DNA from: Chloroflexi bacterium HGW-Chloroflexi-10
Lineage (GTDB): Bacteria; Chloroflexota; Anaerolineae; Anaerolineales; Anaerolineaceae
Length of the DNA: 40,847 nt
Direction of reading: 5' to 3'
Assembly: GCA_002840755.1 (NCBI GenBank)
Contig: PHBZ01000023.1
Location: 1 to 40,847, forward strand
The notes beneath the pieces were generated by a model. That model did not search any database, was not told where the DNA came from, and saw nothing but the letters and a program-made list of their open reading frames with translations. Below, one piece after another: positions 6,642-15,024 of the stretch; positions within the stretch are counted from its first letter, which is position 1; every line of letters begins with the position of its first letter. A program made the translations under genes and the position numbers.

Positions 6642-8540
6642 TCATTCTTGGATTTGGTGTTTTATAATCGGCAAAAACGTATGCCAGGACCATTCCGGTG
6701 TTACGATCCAGTTGGAATAGATTGTAGCAGAGGGACCTCCGCTGTTAAATGCCCAAAGGCGATACTGGTAGGTCGATTCTGCTGATAGCCCCTCTACACG
6801 GAAAGTCTGCATATTAGCCGGTTGGGTTGTGATGGTAAACCAATTGATCCCGTTAGTTGATTCCTGAATGGTAAAACCTGTTTCTGTTGTGCTGGTATCC
6901 GTCCATGTGAGTTGAATGCGAATTGGCGAGTAGGCAGTGCCCAACAATTGTTGTGGAGCGCTGGGAGGGTCCGGTAAGGTTGTGACAGAAATGATATTGG
7001 AAGGTGGCGAAACTCCACCTGGGTTGACCGCACGCACCCGGTATTGATAGGTCTGATTTGGAGTTGGGCTGGTATCGCGAAAGGTGGTTTGAGTGACAGC
7101 CAGGTTCGCCAGCAGGTCCCAGTTGACTCCATCCTGAGATCTTTCCACATAAAAAGTGCGGGCAATCGTACCGGAATAAGACCATGCCAACTCCACCCAG
7201 CGTTGTGCGAAGGACGTAATGGATAAGTTCTCGGGCGCTGTGGGCGCAGGAGGAAGAGAAGTCAGCAGGCGAACCGTGCTGTCTACAGAGTAATCGGATA
7301 GAGGAGTCCAGGTGTGGCTATCTGCGCTGATCCAGGAGGTCTGGGGTGCTGCAACCCCCAGATGATCCGCCGCAATGGGGAAGAAAATAGTCTGATTGTG
7401 GATATGAATTTGTACCCAAATAGAGTCTCCAACCGAAAGCTGGAGAGGAGTCTCTAGGGTGATATGATGATAGCCCGTGCTTGGAACCACAATATTATTG
7501 ATGGAGGTTAACGCTTCTTTCGGACTACCGTTGATAAAAGCGTCATAAATTACCAGATCAACATGGGCTTGGTCGTAAGTTGCGAATTCGATTTGGCGAG
7601 CCTCTTCATCACGAGTAGGAGTGAATTTCGCCAGAACATATCCATTGGTGGTGGGTGGGTCAATTGTGGCATACTGGGTTGTATGCCCGGCTTCATCATA
7701 GAAATATATCTGTCTGTTGGGGTCGTGTTGTTGAGAGGAAGTGATCACCGAGGCATAACTGCCAATTTTACCGCTCTCATAAGCAATGTAGCCGTAGCCG
7801 GCATTGCCCCAGGTGCTGCCATAACTGTTCCGCACAATCCAGGCGCCAGATCCTCCAGTGTGTGTTTGGCTGTCATCCCATCCAATAATCAAAACAGCGT
7901 GATTGGTAGTTGTAGCCGGAGTGGCGCTATACAGTACTGTGCTTCCTGTGTAATTATCAAAATTATCGAACACGGTAGTATTGATTTGCGTGTAGACCGG
8001 TCCATAATCATATACGTATTGTTTGATGAGCGCAGTATTGGCTGACTGGTGACCCGAGAGCTGCAGCCAACCATCTATGCGGGCAACACTTCCACAGCTC
8101 GTGCGGCAAGAATCATCGTAGTTCCGATATGGGTCACACCCCTCCAATACCGCACCACTCTGCGAAAATAGATTGACTAGATCGCGCATGGTACCACCAT
8201 TACAACTGGTGCCGCCATCAAAGTGGTTCAATTCTTTCCAGTTACATTCTTTGGCGTGGTTTTCGGAAAGATTGAGGTATTGTTGGTTTTTCATCCAAAG
8301 CGATGCTTCCAGGGCAGCGGTTCCGGCAAAGGCATAACCGGCATTGCATTCATTTTGATCACGAATCGGAGCGTTATATCCGGCATCACGCCAGTCAAAA
8401 TGGGGAGGGAGGTTGAGCAGGTTCGAGTTTGGCTGGGCATCTAGAGAAAGGCCAATCGGCGGAAAAATCCCATTCCCGGTGACAACCAGTATCAGAAAAA
8501 ATGAAAAAGCGAATAATGGAATTTGTGGATAGCGAGTCAT
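6642..8540 (-). CDS. Secreted papain-fold (C1A) protein lacking the catalytic Cys, with lectin-like and two FN3 domains
   Basis: 632 aa. N-terminal signal sequence or anchor (residues 5-30), C1A papain-like domain (46-270), a lectin-like beta domain often found after bacterial and archaeal C1A peptidases (275-425), two fibronectin type III domains (434-522 and 526-612) and a C-terminal HTFLPIIKHQ tail. The oxyanion Gln (Q62), catalytic His (H214 in NHAVLIIGWDD) and Asn (N238 in RNSYGSTWG) are present, as are structural cysteines C65 and C113. The nucleophile position is Gly68 (QNECNAGYAFAG, where papains have QGSCGSCWAF); the codon is GGT. It is therefore probably not a cysteine protease but a binding or chaperone-like pseudoenzyme. 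AGGAGG precedes the ATG. Confidence 0.9.
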   Translation of the reverse strand: MTRYPQIPLFAFSFFLILVVTGNGIFPPIGLSLDAQPNSNLLNLPPHFDWRDAGYNAPIRDQNECNAGYAFAGTAALEASLWMKNQQYLNLSENHAKECNWKELNHFDGGTSCNGGTMRDLVNLFSQSGAVLEGCDPYRNYDDSCRTSCGSVARIDGWLQLSGHQSANTALIKQYVYDYGPVYTQINTTVFDNFDNYTGSTVLYSATPATTTNHAVLIIGWDDSQTHTGGSGAWIVRNSYGSTWGNAGYGYIAYESGKIGSYASVITSSQQHDPNRQIYFYDEAGHTTQYATIDPPTTNGYVLAKFTPTRDEEARQIEFATYDQAHVDLVIYDAFINGSPKEALTSINNIVVPSTGYHHITLETPLQLSVGDSIWVQIHIHNQTIFFPIAADHLGVAAPQTSWISADSHTWTPLSDYSVDSTVRLLTSLPPAPTAPENLSITSFAQRWVELAWSYSGTIARTFYVERSQDGVNWDLLANLAVTQTTFRDTSPTPNQTYQYRVRAVNPGGVSPPSNIISVTTLPDPPSAPQQLLGTAYSPIRIQLTWTDTSTTETGFTIQESTNGINWFTITTQPANMQTFRVEGLSAESTYQYRLWAFNSGGPSATIYSNWIVTPEWSWHTFLPIIKHQIQE

Positions 8541-8916
8541 CCAGCCTCCTCGGAGATAAAGAAAATCCAGTATGGCCCCCGTAATGGGTTATTTTCTACC
8601 GCTAATGATGGATGGATTTTAAGGTTTCATGTGGATAATAACAATTCACCATTAATTATATATGCAGAATTTGGTAGAGAGTTAAAATAAAGTATTGGAT
8701 TTTGATAAAGGATATGACTATTAGCATCAGGTTCAGGAAGAATAATCTATTGGAGAAAACCAGGTTCTGGACTATAATTCCGGCGGTTGTAGAAAAAGAA
8801 TCGCCTTTATCGGATACACGGTAAGTTGCCGGAGTAAGCCAAAACCAAGAAGGTGAGGATCAATATACGAAAAAAACTGGCACCCATGGTCTGGGAAGCG
8901 TTAGTTGGAGTGTGTT
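8541..8916. other. Divergent intergenic region with a long structured leader
   Basis: No gene is seen. It separates the divergent C1A-like gene and yitT. The yitT-side leader (about 8785-8916) contains GGCG...CGCC pairing (8782-8785 with a partner near 8802-8806), and just upstream CCGGC/GCCGG (about 8780-8784 / 8828-8832). I could not match it to any riboswitch class. Confidence 0.4.
8750..8778 (+). promoter_or_regulatory. Promoter of the yitT-family gene
   Basis: TTGGAG (8750-8755), 17-bp spacer, TATAAT (8773-8778). Predicted start near 8785, leaving a leader of about 130 nt before the ATG at 8917. Confidence 0.6.
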
Positions 8917-9840
8917 ATGGGAACTTTACGAATGCGAATGAATTGGAAAGAACAAATTCAAAAAGAAAGAAAAACGTTAATATTTAACCGAAAGACATTG
9001 GTTGATTTTGTATTTATTTTCATCGGGGTGCTGATCCAGGCTTTTGCCATGCGTCTTTTCCTGGTGCCTGCTTATCTGGTTAGTGGAGGTATTAGTGGAG
9101 CAGCGCAGTTAATCCATCATGTTAGCGATTTTCCGATTGGTTTGATGATATTTATTGGAAATGTGCCATTGTTTTTTCTAGGTTGGCGCTATCTGGGAGG
9201 TTTAAAATTCGCACTGCGAACAGCGCTAGCCATCATATTATTTTCATTTTTCACTGATTTTTTGGTGTTATTTATTCCTGCCGAAGGCGTAACTAATGAT
9301 CTGGTGTTGAATAGCATATATGGTGGATTAATGTATGGGCTCGGATTGGGGCTGGTTTACAAAGGGAAGGGCACCAGCGGGGGCAGTGATATTCTCGGAA
9401 GGATATTGAATCACCGGTTTGGTATTTCCATCTCCAGTTCCTACCTGATAACCGATTCGATCGTGGTTTTGATGGGTGGTTTTGTGTTTGATTGGGAGCG
9501 GGCCTTATATGGCCTGGCGGTGATTTATGTTAGTGGGTTGGCGGCGGAGATTATTTTTGAAGGGCGTGCAGTCTATCGCACGGCAATGATTATCACCTAC
9601 AAACCGGATGAAATCACCCGCCACATTTTAGAGATGTTGGAGCGGGGTGTCACTCTATTACAGGGCAAAGGTGCCTATACGGGAGAGGACCGCACCGTTC
9701 TGTATACCGTAATCACACAATCAGAAATCCCGCAATTAAAAGATATAGTCAACGAAACCGATCCACTGGCATTTATGGTGATTGGACAGGCACACGAGGC
9801 GTTGGGTGAAGGTTTTCGCCCAATAAAGGAACAAAACTAA
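8917..9840 (+). CDS. YitT family membrane protein (DUF161/DUF2179)
   Basis: Polytopic membrane protein of 307 aa. After a basic N terminus it has five or six predicted helices (first about residues 27-50, then 57-80, 85-105, 110-130, 150-175, 180-205) and a soluble C-terminal DUF2179 domain (about 215-300) containing ITYKPDEITRHILE and an RGVTLLQGKGAYTG loop typical of the family. Function of the family is not established; a transport role has been suggested for some members. ATG 8917 is preferred over in-frame TTG 8905 because GGAG (8907-8910) is six bases upstream. Monocistronic, converging with the YhhN gene. Confidence 0.92.
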   Translation: MGTLRMRMNWKEQIQKERKTLIFNRKTLVDFVFIFIGVLIQAFAMRLFLVPAYLVSGGISGAAQLIHHVSDFPIGLMIFIGNVPLFFLGWRYLGGLKFALRTALAIILFSFFTDFLVLFIPAEGVTNDLVLNSIYGGLMYGLGLGLVYKGKGTSGGSDILGRILNHRFGISISSSYLITDSIVVLMGGFVFDWERALYGLAVIYVSGLAAEIIFEGRAVYRTAMIITYKPDEITRHILEMLERGVTLLQGKGAYTGEDRTVLYTVITQSEIPQLKDIVNETDPLAFMVIGQAHEALGEGFRPIKEQN

Positions 9841-9886
9841 TTGGGAGATTAACAAAAAGCCGCAGGGGTTTGAATCTTGCGATTGT

Positions 9887-10552
9887 TCATAATAATTTAA
9901 GCCAGATCAAGGCGCCGGCGGTGATTCCCAACTGACCCAGGTGGTAGGTAAACATGACCAAAAACCGGGCAAAACGAAAATAACGCAGGAACCGCCGGAA
10001 AGCTAGCATAGAATCGGAAACCGTGAATGCAAAGGCTCCTAGGCTGGCCATGAATGCTCCCCAGAATCCCCATGAAGGTCGAAACCAGGTAGTGAGTGCT
10101 GTAAATAGCATGACCAGGATCATGATCAGATAAAGAATCAGCGCTGGACCTAAGCGGCGGTATTCTTGTTTTTTTCGAATTTCTCGGATGATGCGAATAT
10201 ATCCGAATATGCCATAGCCTAACACAAACAGCAAAGGTACGAAAAACCAACTGGAAAAAGAAAAATCGGCCAGTAGAAATCCGGCAATATAACAAATATG
10301 AGCGGTAAGGAAGGCAAATAAGCCGAAGATAAACATCTTTTTTGAGAGTAATAAAAACACATCTCCAGCCAGTGAGAATACCAGGCCGAGGCCAAATAAC
10401 CAGCCTTGCTGCCAACCACCCAGACTGCTGAACCAGAGAATAAGAAGAAATAAGGAAAGTGGTTTGGTAACAGCCCGAACTTTAACCAGGTTTTTACCAG
10501 CTGCGATCCATTCCACCGGGGATAGTAACACAAATAAGAAGAACCATATCAA
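9887..10552 (-). CDS. YhhN family membrane protein (lysoplasmalogenase-like)
   Basis: Integral membrane protein of 221 aa with about eight predicted helices. The pattern VEWIAAGKN...VRAVTKPLSLFLLILW, then the LGLVFSLAGDVFLLL segment, matches YhhN/TMEM86, whose animal members hydrolyse the vinyl-ether bond of lysoplasmalogens. The acidic residue in SLAGDVFLL is the conserved one. The start is TTG at 10552, preceded by AGGAGG inside the end of era; only five bases separate the era stop from this start, so the two genes are probably cotranscribed. The substrate in this organism is unknown. Confidence 0.85.
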   Translation of the reverse strand: MIWFFLFVLLSPVEWIAAGKNLVKVRAVTKPLSLFLLILWFSSLGGWQQGWLFGLGLVFSLAGDVFLLLSKKMFIFGLFAFLTAHICYIAGFLLADFSFSSWFFVPLLFVLGYGIFGYIRIIREIRKKQEYRRLGPALILYLIMILVMLFTALTTWFRPSWGFWGAFMASLGAFAFTVSDSMLAFRRFLRYFRFARFLVMFTYHLGQLGITAGALIWLKLL

Positions 10553-10557
10553 AATCC

Positions 10558-11475
10558 CTATTCCTCCTTGCCGCCAAAGCCAAAGAGATGTAACGCTTCA
10601 GGGTTATTACGCCAGTTTTTATGAACTTTTACACGTAATTCCAGGAAAACTTCACGATCTGTCAGTGCCTCTATTTCCTTGCGGGCCGTTACCCCGATTT
10701 CACGGATTTTAATGCCTTGTTTTCCGATGACAATGCCCTTTTGTGACTCGCGTTCAACGAATAGGGTGGCTAAAATGTAGGCTTTATCATCACCACGGTC
10801 TTTATATTCATCCAACCGGACCGCAACCGCATGGGGTACTTCATCTTCCAGGTTCAAGAGTACAGCTTCGCGGATCAATTCCAGGGCAATATCACGCTCG
10901 AAATAATCTGTAACGGTTTCTTCATCGTAAAAAGCTTCGCCTTCCGGAAGGATGGCAACAATTTGATTGACTAATTCGGCCACTCCGCTGCCATTTGTCG
11001 CACTGATTAAGGCAAATTTACCTGTTGGCAAAAGATTTTCGTATGAAGCTCGGAATTTTTCAAGTTGTTCCGAAAAGACCATGTCAGCTTTATTCAGCGC
11101 AACAATCACTGGAGGTTTGGGGTTTAGTTTGGCAATGCGTTCGCCAATCAAATTGTCTTCCTGAGTCGGCGGCGAACTGAGATCCACTACCCATAGCACC
11201 AAATCACCATCCAAAAGAGCGTATTCAGCAGCTTTGTTCATGAAATCACCCAGTTTGTGGTGGGGGATATGCAGACCAGGGGTATCCACAAACACGATTT
11301 GTGCATCGGATCGGGTTAGTATTCCCAATTGTTGTTTACGGGTAGTTTGCGGTTTTGGGGAAACGGCAGCCACTTTTTGACCTAACATGGCATTTAATAA
11401 AGTGGATTTACCCACGTTTGGTCGCCCAACTACGGCAACAAAACCGGAATGGAATGGTTGCGATGAATCACTCAT
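10558..11475 (-). CDS. era: GTPase Era
   Basis: Ras-like GTPase that binds the 3' end of 16S rRNA and helps 30S maturation. The 305 aa are the normal length. G1 GRPNVGKS (17-24), G2 region with TTRKQQ, G3 DTPG, G4 NKAD. A C-terminal KH domain contains GKQGIKIREIG followed by the WRNNPEALHLFGF end typical of Era. ATG 11475 is chosen over an upstream in-frame codon at 11529 because GGAGG sits seven bases before it and homologous sequence begins here. It appears to head an era-yhhN operon. Confidence 0.97.
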   Translation of the reverse strand: MSDSSQPFHSGFVAVVGRPNVGKSTLLNAMLGQKVAAVSPKPQTTRKQQLGILTRSDAQIVFVDTPGLHIPHHKLGDFMNKAAEYALLDGDLVLWVVDLSSPPTQEDNLIGERIAKLNPKPPVIVALNKADMVFSEQLEKFRASYENLLPTGKFALISATNGSGVAELVNQIVAILPEGEAFYDEETVTDYFERDIALELIREAVLLNLEDEVPHAVAVRLDEYKDRGDDKAYILATLFVERESQKGIVIGKQGIKIREIGVTARKEIEALTDREVFLELRVKVHKNWRNNPEALHLFGFGGKEE

Positions 11476-11634
11476 AATAAACCTCCGAGTCTGCCTGCTG
11501 ACAAAAATGCAGTGCATATCAGGCATCATTTTAACACAATCAGAGGTTTACTGGCATGAATTGGAAATCGCAAAATTTACTGGTCGACGCTCAATTTATT
11601 TTCGGTTTTTCCACCCATGGCTTCCTACAAACTC

Positions 11635-11664
11635 TTGTCTTCCAAACCCCGGATATTTTATACT
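11635..11664 (+). promoter_or_regulatory. Promoter of osmC
   Basis: TTGTCT (11635-11640), 18-bp spacer, TATACT (11659-11664). The -10 box lies inside the left arm of the palindrome at 11656-11684. Confidence 0.5.
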
Positions 11665-11684
11665 ATGTCTATCATAGTATAAAA
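11656..11684. promoter_or_regulatory. Operator-like palindrome upstream of osmC
   Basis: A perfect 12-bp inverted repeat, TTTTATACTATG and CATAGTATAAAA, separated by 5 bp. It covers the probable -10 box and start region and ends 24 bases before the ATG. Its size suits a dimeric winged-helix repressor such as a MarR/OhrR-type regulator. It has no T tract or G+C-rich stem, so it is unlikely to be a terminator. Confidence 0.65.
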
Positions 11685-11707
11685 TTTATATCCGTCGGAA
11701 GGAGTTA

Positions 11708-12136
11708 ATGATGGCAGTAAGAAAAGCGGAAGCAATTTGGGAGGGCAATTTGAAAGAGGGGAAAGGTACAATGAAGCTGGGTAGTGGCGCCTATGAAGGT
11801 GCCTATTCGTTTTCTTCCCGTTTTGAAGAAGGTACCGGAACCAATCCGGAAGAATTAATTGGTGCAGCACATGCTGGATGCTTCTCGATGGCATTGAGTT
11901 CGGGTTTGAGCAAAGCTGGTTTTACGGCAGAACGAATTTTTACCACTGCGGTAGTTACACTGGGACAGGTGGATGGCAATGCCCGTATTACTGAAATTGT
12001 CCTTAACACCGAGGCAAGTGTGCCAGGTGTACTGTTGGATCAATTTTTAGAAATTGCCGAAGCGACCAAAAGTGGTTGTCCGGTTTCCGCGGCATTAACT
12101 GGGGTACACATTACTCTCAATGCAAAGCTGCTTTAA
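11708..12136 (+). CDS. osmC: OsmC family peroxiredoxin
   Basis: Thiol-dependent peroxidase of 142 aa that detoxifies organic hydroperoxides in the cytoplasm. Very close in pattern to E. coli OsmC: AIWEGNLKEGKGTMKLGSG, the TNPEELIGAAHAGCFSMALS helix with the peroxidatic Cys, and SGCPVS with the second Cys. Two consecutive ATG codons follow AGGAG; the second (11711) has the better spacing, so the first residue is uncertain. It is monocistronic, with its own promoter under a palindrome that suggests repression relieved by peroxide or a similar signal. Confidence 0.96.
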   Translation: MMAVRKAEAIWEGNLKEGKGTMKLGSGAYEGAYSFSSRFEEGTGTNPEELIGAAHAGCFSMALSSGLSKAGFTAERIFTTAVVTLGQVDGNARITEIVLNTEASVPGVLLDQFLEIAEATKSGCPVSAALTGVHITLNAKLL

Positions 12137-12314
12137 GCTTCAAAAGTGAATTGTTACGATTTGGAAAGGTTTCTATACGCTAGATTTATGAAATTGTCAG
12201 GTAGTTGTTAGTTGCGCGTAGGGTGAGCGTAGGGTAAGCGTCAAGTAATGCTAAATCTGTTCTGGTATTATAAATACAACAAAAGGGCGACTTCTCTTCT
12301 TCTCCTCCTTAAAC

Positions 12315-12345
12315 TGAGAGCCGGGGGCGGCGTACCCGGCTCTCA
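12315..12345 (+). terminator. G+C-rich hairpin, possible weak terminator
   Basis: Perfect 11-bp stem TGAGAGCCGGG / CCCGGCTCTCA with a 9-base loop, followed by CTATTTT. It lies about 180 bp after osmC and directly before a better terminator. Confidence 0.45.
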
Positions 12346-12357
12346 CTATTTTAAAAG

Positions 12358-12395
12358 AAACAACCTGGATCAGATCGGGTTGTTTTTCTTTTTTG
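12358..12395 (+). terminator. Rho-independent terminator
   Basis: Stem AAACAACC / GGTTGTTT followed by a T-rich tract TTTTTCTTTTTTG. It would end any plus-strand transcript coming from osmC. Confidence 0.6.
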
Positions 12396-12420
12396 TACTT
12401 CTCCTGATTTCGGATAAAAT
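12393..12420 (+). promoter_or_regulatory. Possible promoter of the HerA-like ATPase gene
   Basis: TTGTAC (12393-12398), 16-bp spacer, TAAAAT (12415-12420). It begins within the T tract of the preceding terminator. Confidence 0.4.
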
Positions 12421-12475
12421 TAAGATAGTTTATTTAAGCTAGTAAACTAGTTGATTTGATGAAAGGGAAACAATC

Positions 12476-14971
12476 ATGGCAAACAATCGTGAATTTTACC
12501 TGGGGCGGAAGGTTGATTTAGGTAAAAAGACCATTACCGATGAATCGGTGATGTACGATCCGGCTGACTTGACCACCCACATGTTTGTGACAGGGATGAC
12601 AGGTTCGGGAAAGACAGGTTTATGTATATCTTTAATGGAAGAAGCAGCCTTACAGGGAATTCCGGCAATTATCATTGATCCTAAAGGAGATCTCACCAAT
12701 CTGCTTTTACACTTTCCGGATTTCCTCGCCAGTGATTTTGAGCCATGGATAGATCCGGAGGCTGCAAGACGTGAGGGGAAGACCACTGGACAATTGGCAA
12801 CGGATACCGCAGCTTCTTGGCAAAAAGGTTTGCAGGATTGGGGTATCACCTCAGAAACAGTGCGCGATTTGAAAATGGCAGCAGAGTTTGCCATTTACAC
12901 ACCCGGCTCAAATTCCGGTATACCCGTGAATATTTTATCTTCGTTTGCCGCGCCGGGAATTGACTGGAATGAAAATCAGGAAGTTTTGCGAGAGCGAATT
13001 GCTTCGAGTATTACGGCATTGTTGGGATTGATTGGCTATAGCGATATTGATCCACTCAGTTCCAGAGAGCATATTTTACTTTCAAATATAATGGAACATT
13101 TCTGGAGTCAGAACATTGGTTTCGATCTGACCGATCTGATTTTGAAAACACAGGAACCTCCATTTGAACGGTTGGGGGCTTTTCCAATAGAGAAACTTTT
13201 TCCGGAAAAAGAACGTTTTGCTCTGGCAATGAAACTAAACAATTTTCTGGCATCTCCGTCTTTTCAGACCTGGTTAACCGGACAAAATTTGGATGTCCAA
13301 CAATTGCTGTTCAGTCCCTCCGGAAAACCGCGTCATTGTGTTTTCTACCTGGCGCATCTGAGTGAAAATGAAAGGATGTTTTTTGTTACGCTATTGTATG
13401 GCGCGGTGGAAACCTGGATGCGACGTCAGAGCGGCACAATTGGATTACGGGCATTGGTTTATTTTGACGAAATTGTTGGATATTTGCCCCCGATTTCAAG
13501 ACCTCCATCGCATACGATCATGTTGCGTATGTTGAAGCAGGCACGTGCTTTCGGTGTGGGAATGATACTTACTTCACAAAATCCGGTGGATCTGGATTAC
13601 AAGGCGCTTTCCAATGCTGGCACATGGATGATCGGCAGGCTGCAAACAGATCAGGATAAGCAGCGTTTAATGGACGGCCTGCAGAGCGCTAGTGGTAGTA
13701 TCGATCGAAATGAAGCGGATAAATTATTATCAAATTTGGGAAAACGCGTTTTTGTCCTCCACAATGTCCACTCAAAAGGATTGACGGTTTTTAACACTCG
13801 ATGGGCGATGAATTATCTGGCCGGACCAATGACCCGCAGTCAGCTTTCAGCAATGAATGCGTTGGTGGGGGCTTCGCTCACCTCAGCAAATGGTGTTATC
13901 GATAAAGCGGTTGAGAATACTTCGGCAAATCCAGTATCGATGACTAACTCATCTCAAGTATCACCTGCTACAGAAGCAAGTAGTAAACGCCCTGTTCTGC
14001 CTTCAGGAATTGATGAATTCTTTTTACCAAATAGCTTAACCTTGGATAATGCAGCACAGATTAGCCAAATCTCCTTGAATTCACAGGCGAAATTAGAAAA
14101 AATAGTTTACCATGCCACCTTACTGGTTCAGGTTGAAGTGCGCTATCTTGACCGAAAATATAATCTGCAGACCATCCAACAAAAAACTGCCTTAGTGGAG
14201 GACGAATCACCCCGGATGATTCGTTGGGAAGATTTCCTTGCCAGACCGGTGCTGGATAACGAACTCGCTTCAAGCCCAATCCCTCAAGTGGATTTCCAAA
14301 CATCTCCTGCCTGGCTTTCGGACCTTAAAAATCTAAAAAGCCTCCAAGCTGATTTTTTGGAATGGGTTTATCGAAATGCCAGCGTCCAGGTGCGTGCAAA
14401 TGAGACACTCAAATTGTTTGCTGGACCAGAAATTTCGACTGCTGAATTCAGAAAGCAATGCAGTGATACTGTACGCGAAAAGTTAAATGCAGAAATGGAT
14501 AAACTCAAAACACTCTACGAAAAGAAGCTGGATGCTTTAGAAGATAAATTGGAAAAAGAAAAAAGAGATGTAAAAACGGCCGAAACTAAATTGGATCAAC
14601 GTCGTATGGAAGAATTGGGTACAACCGGAGAACTGGTTTTGTCTTTTCTTTCCAGTCGCAAAAAATCCATTTCTTCTTCATTGACAAAGCGACGGATGAC
14701 TTCACAGGCGAAAGCTACTCTTGAAGAAGAAAAACTGGATGTAGAACAAGCCCAAAGGATTCTGGAAGCGTTGGAAGCCGAAATGATTCAGGCGGTCAGA
14801 CAGCTAGAAAGTGATTGGGCTAATAAAGCAAATGACATCAGTGAAATCAGCATCTCACCATTGAAGAAAGATGTTTTTATGCAAACATTTGGGGTAGCCT
14901 GGCTGCCATATTATAGGGTTAACAACGCTGGGCAAACGATCGAATTACCGGCTTTCAATTCTAAATCCTGA
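12476..14971 (+). CDS. HerA/VirD4-type ATPase (DUF853-like) with C-terminal coiled coil
   Basis: 831 aa. The N-terminal half is a FtsK/HerA-superfamily ATPase: Walker A GMTGSGKT (40-47), IIIDPKGDL (about 63), Walker B LVYFDEIVGYLPP (about 325), then the QARAFGVGMILTSQNPVDLDYKALSNAGTWMIGRLQT block typical of DUF853/HerA proteins. A linker (about 460-500) leads to a region ending in a long charged coiled coil (about 660-790) and a globular tail. The class is often annotated as helicase or ATP-binding protein; no HerA partner nuclease NurA is seen nearby. Predicted role: a hexameric ATP-driven pump on DNA or protein, unproven. Monocistronic with its own terminator; ATG after GAAAGGG. Confidence 0.85.
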   Translation: MANNREFYLGRKVDLGKKTITDESVMYDPADLTTHMFVTGMTGSGKTGLCISLMEEAALQGIPAIIIDPKGDLTNLLLHFPDFLASDFEPWIDPEAARREGKTTGQLATDTAASWQKGLQDWGITSETVRDLKMAAEFAIYTPGSNSGIPVNILSSFAAPGIDWNENQEVLRERIASSITALLGLIGYSDIDPLSSREHILLSNIMEHFWSQNIGFDLTDLILKTQEPPFERLGAFPIEKLFPEKERFALAMKLNNFLASPSFQTWLTGQNLDVQQLLFSPSGKPRHCVFYLAHLSENERMFFVTLLYGAVETWMRRQSGTIGLRALVYFDEIVGYLPPISRPPSHTIMLRMLKQARAFGVGMILTSQNPVDLDYKALSNAGTWMIGRLQTDQDKQRLMDGLQSASGSIDRNEADKLLSNLGKRVFVLHNVHSKGLTVFNTRWAMNYLAGPMTRSQLSAMNALVGASLTSANGVIDKAVENTSANPVSMTNSSQVSPATEASSKRPVLPSGIDEFFLPNSLTLDNAAQISQISLNSQAKLEKIVYHATLLVQVEVRYLDRKYNLQTIQQKTALVEDESPRMIRWEDFLARPVLDNELASSPIPQVDFQTSPAWLSDLKNLKSLQADFLEWVYRNASVQVRANETLKLFAGPEISTAEFRKQCSDTVREKLNAEMDKLKTLYEKKLDALEDKLEKEKRDVKTAETKLDQRRMEELGTTGELVLSFLSSRKKSISSSLTKRRMTSQAKATLEEEKLDVEQAQRILEALEAEMIQAVRQLESDWANKANDISEISISPLKKDVFMQTFGVAWLPYYRVNNAGQTIELPAFNSKS

Positions 14972-14994
14972 AATAATGAAATATTGATAAATGA

Positions 14995-15024
14995 GACCCT
15001 TCTTTAATGAAGGGTCCCTTTTTT
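14995..15024 (+). terminator. Rho-independent terminator
   Basis: Stem GACCCTTC / GAAGGGTC with a 6-base loop, followed by CCTTTTTTG, 23 bp after the ATPase stop. Confidence 0.8.

Larger units (their letters stand above)
12137..12475. other. Intergenic region with short tandem repeats and two hairpins
   Basis: No credible gene. Around 12213-12240 a ten- to eleven-base unit, GCGTAGGGTGA, is repeated twice with a third partial copy. Two stem-loops follow (separate entries), then a promoter and a CTAGTAAACTAG palindrome at 12439-12450 before the next gene. Confidence 0.5.

Noticed and set aside
7563..8045. 160-codon plus-strand frame opposite the C1A-like gene
   Set aside because: It is antisense to a gene with clear domain structure; composition reflects the opposite strand.
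8779..8916. Known riboswitch (c-di-AMP, c-di-GMP, THF, cobalamin) in the yitT leader
   Set aside because: None of the conserved cores I remember can be matched; it is kept only as a low-interest structured leader.
11656..11684. Terminator of an upstream transcript
   Set aside because: The arms are A+T-rich, there is no plus-strand gene upstream, and it covers a promoter; operator is the better reading.
12213..12240. CRISPR-like array
   Set aside because: The repeats are about 11 bases, directly adjacent and without spacers; no other regularly spaced repeats were seen in the window.
12248..12442. 64-codon plus-strand frame after osmC
   Set aside because: It runs through two hairpins including a terminator with a T tract, and has no ribosome site.
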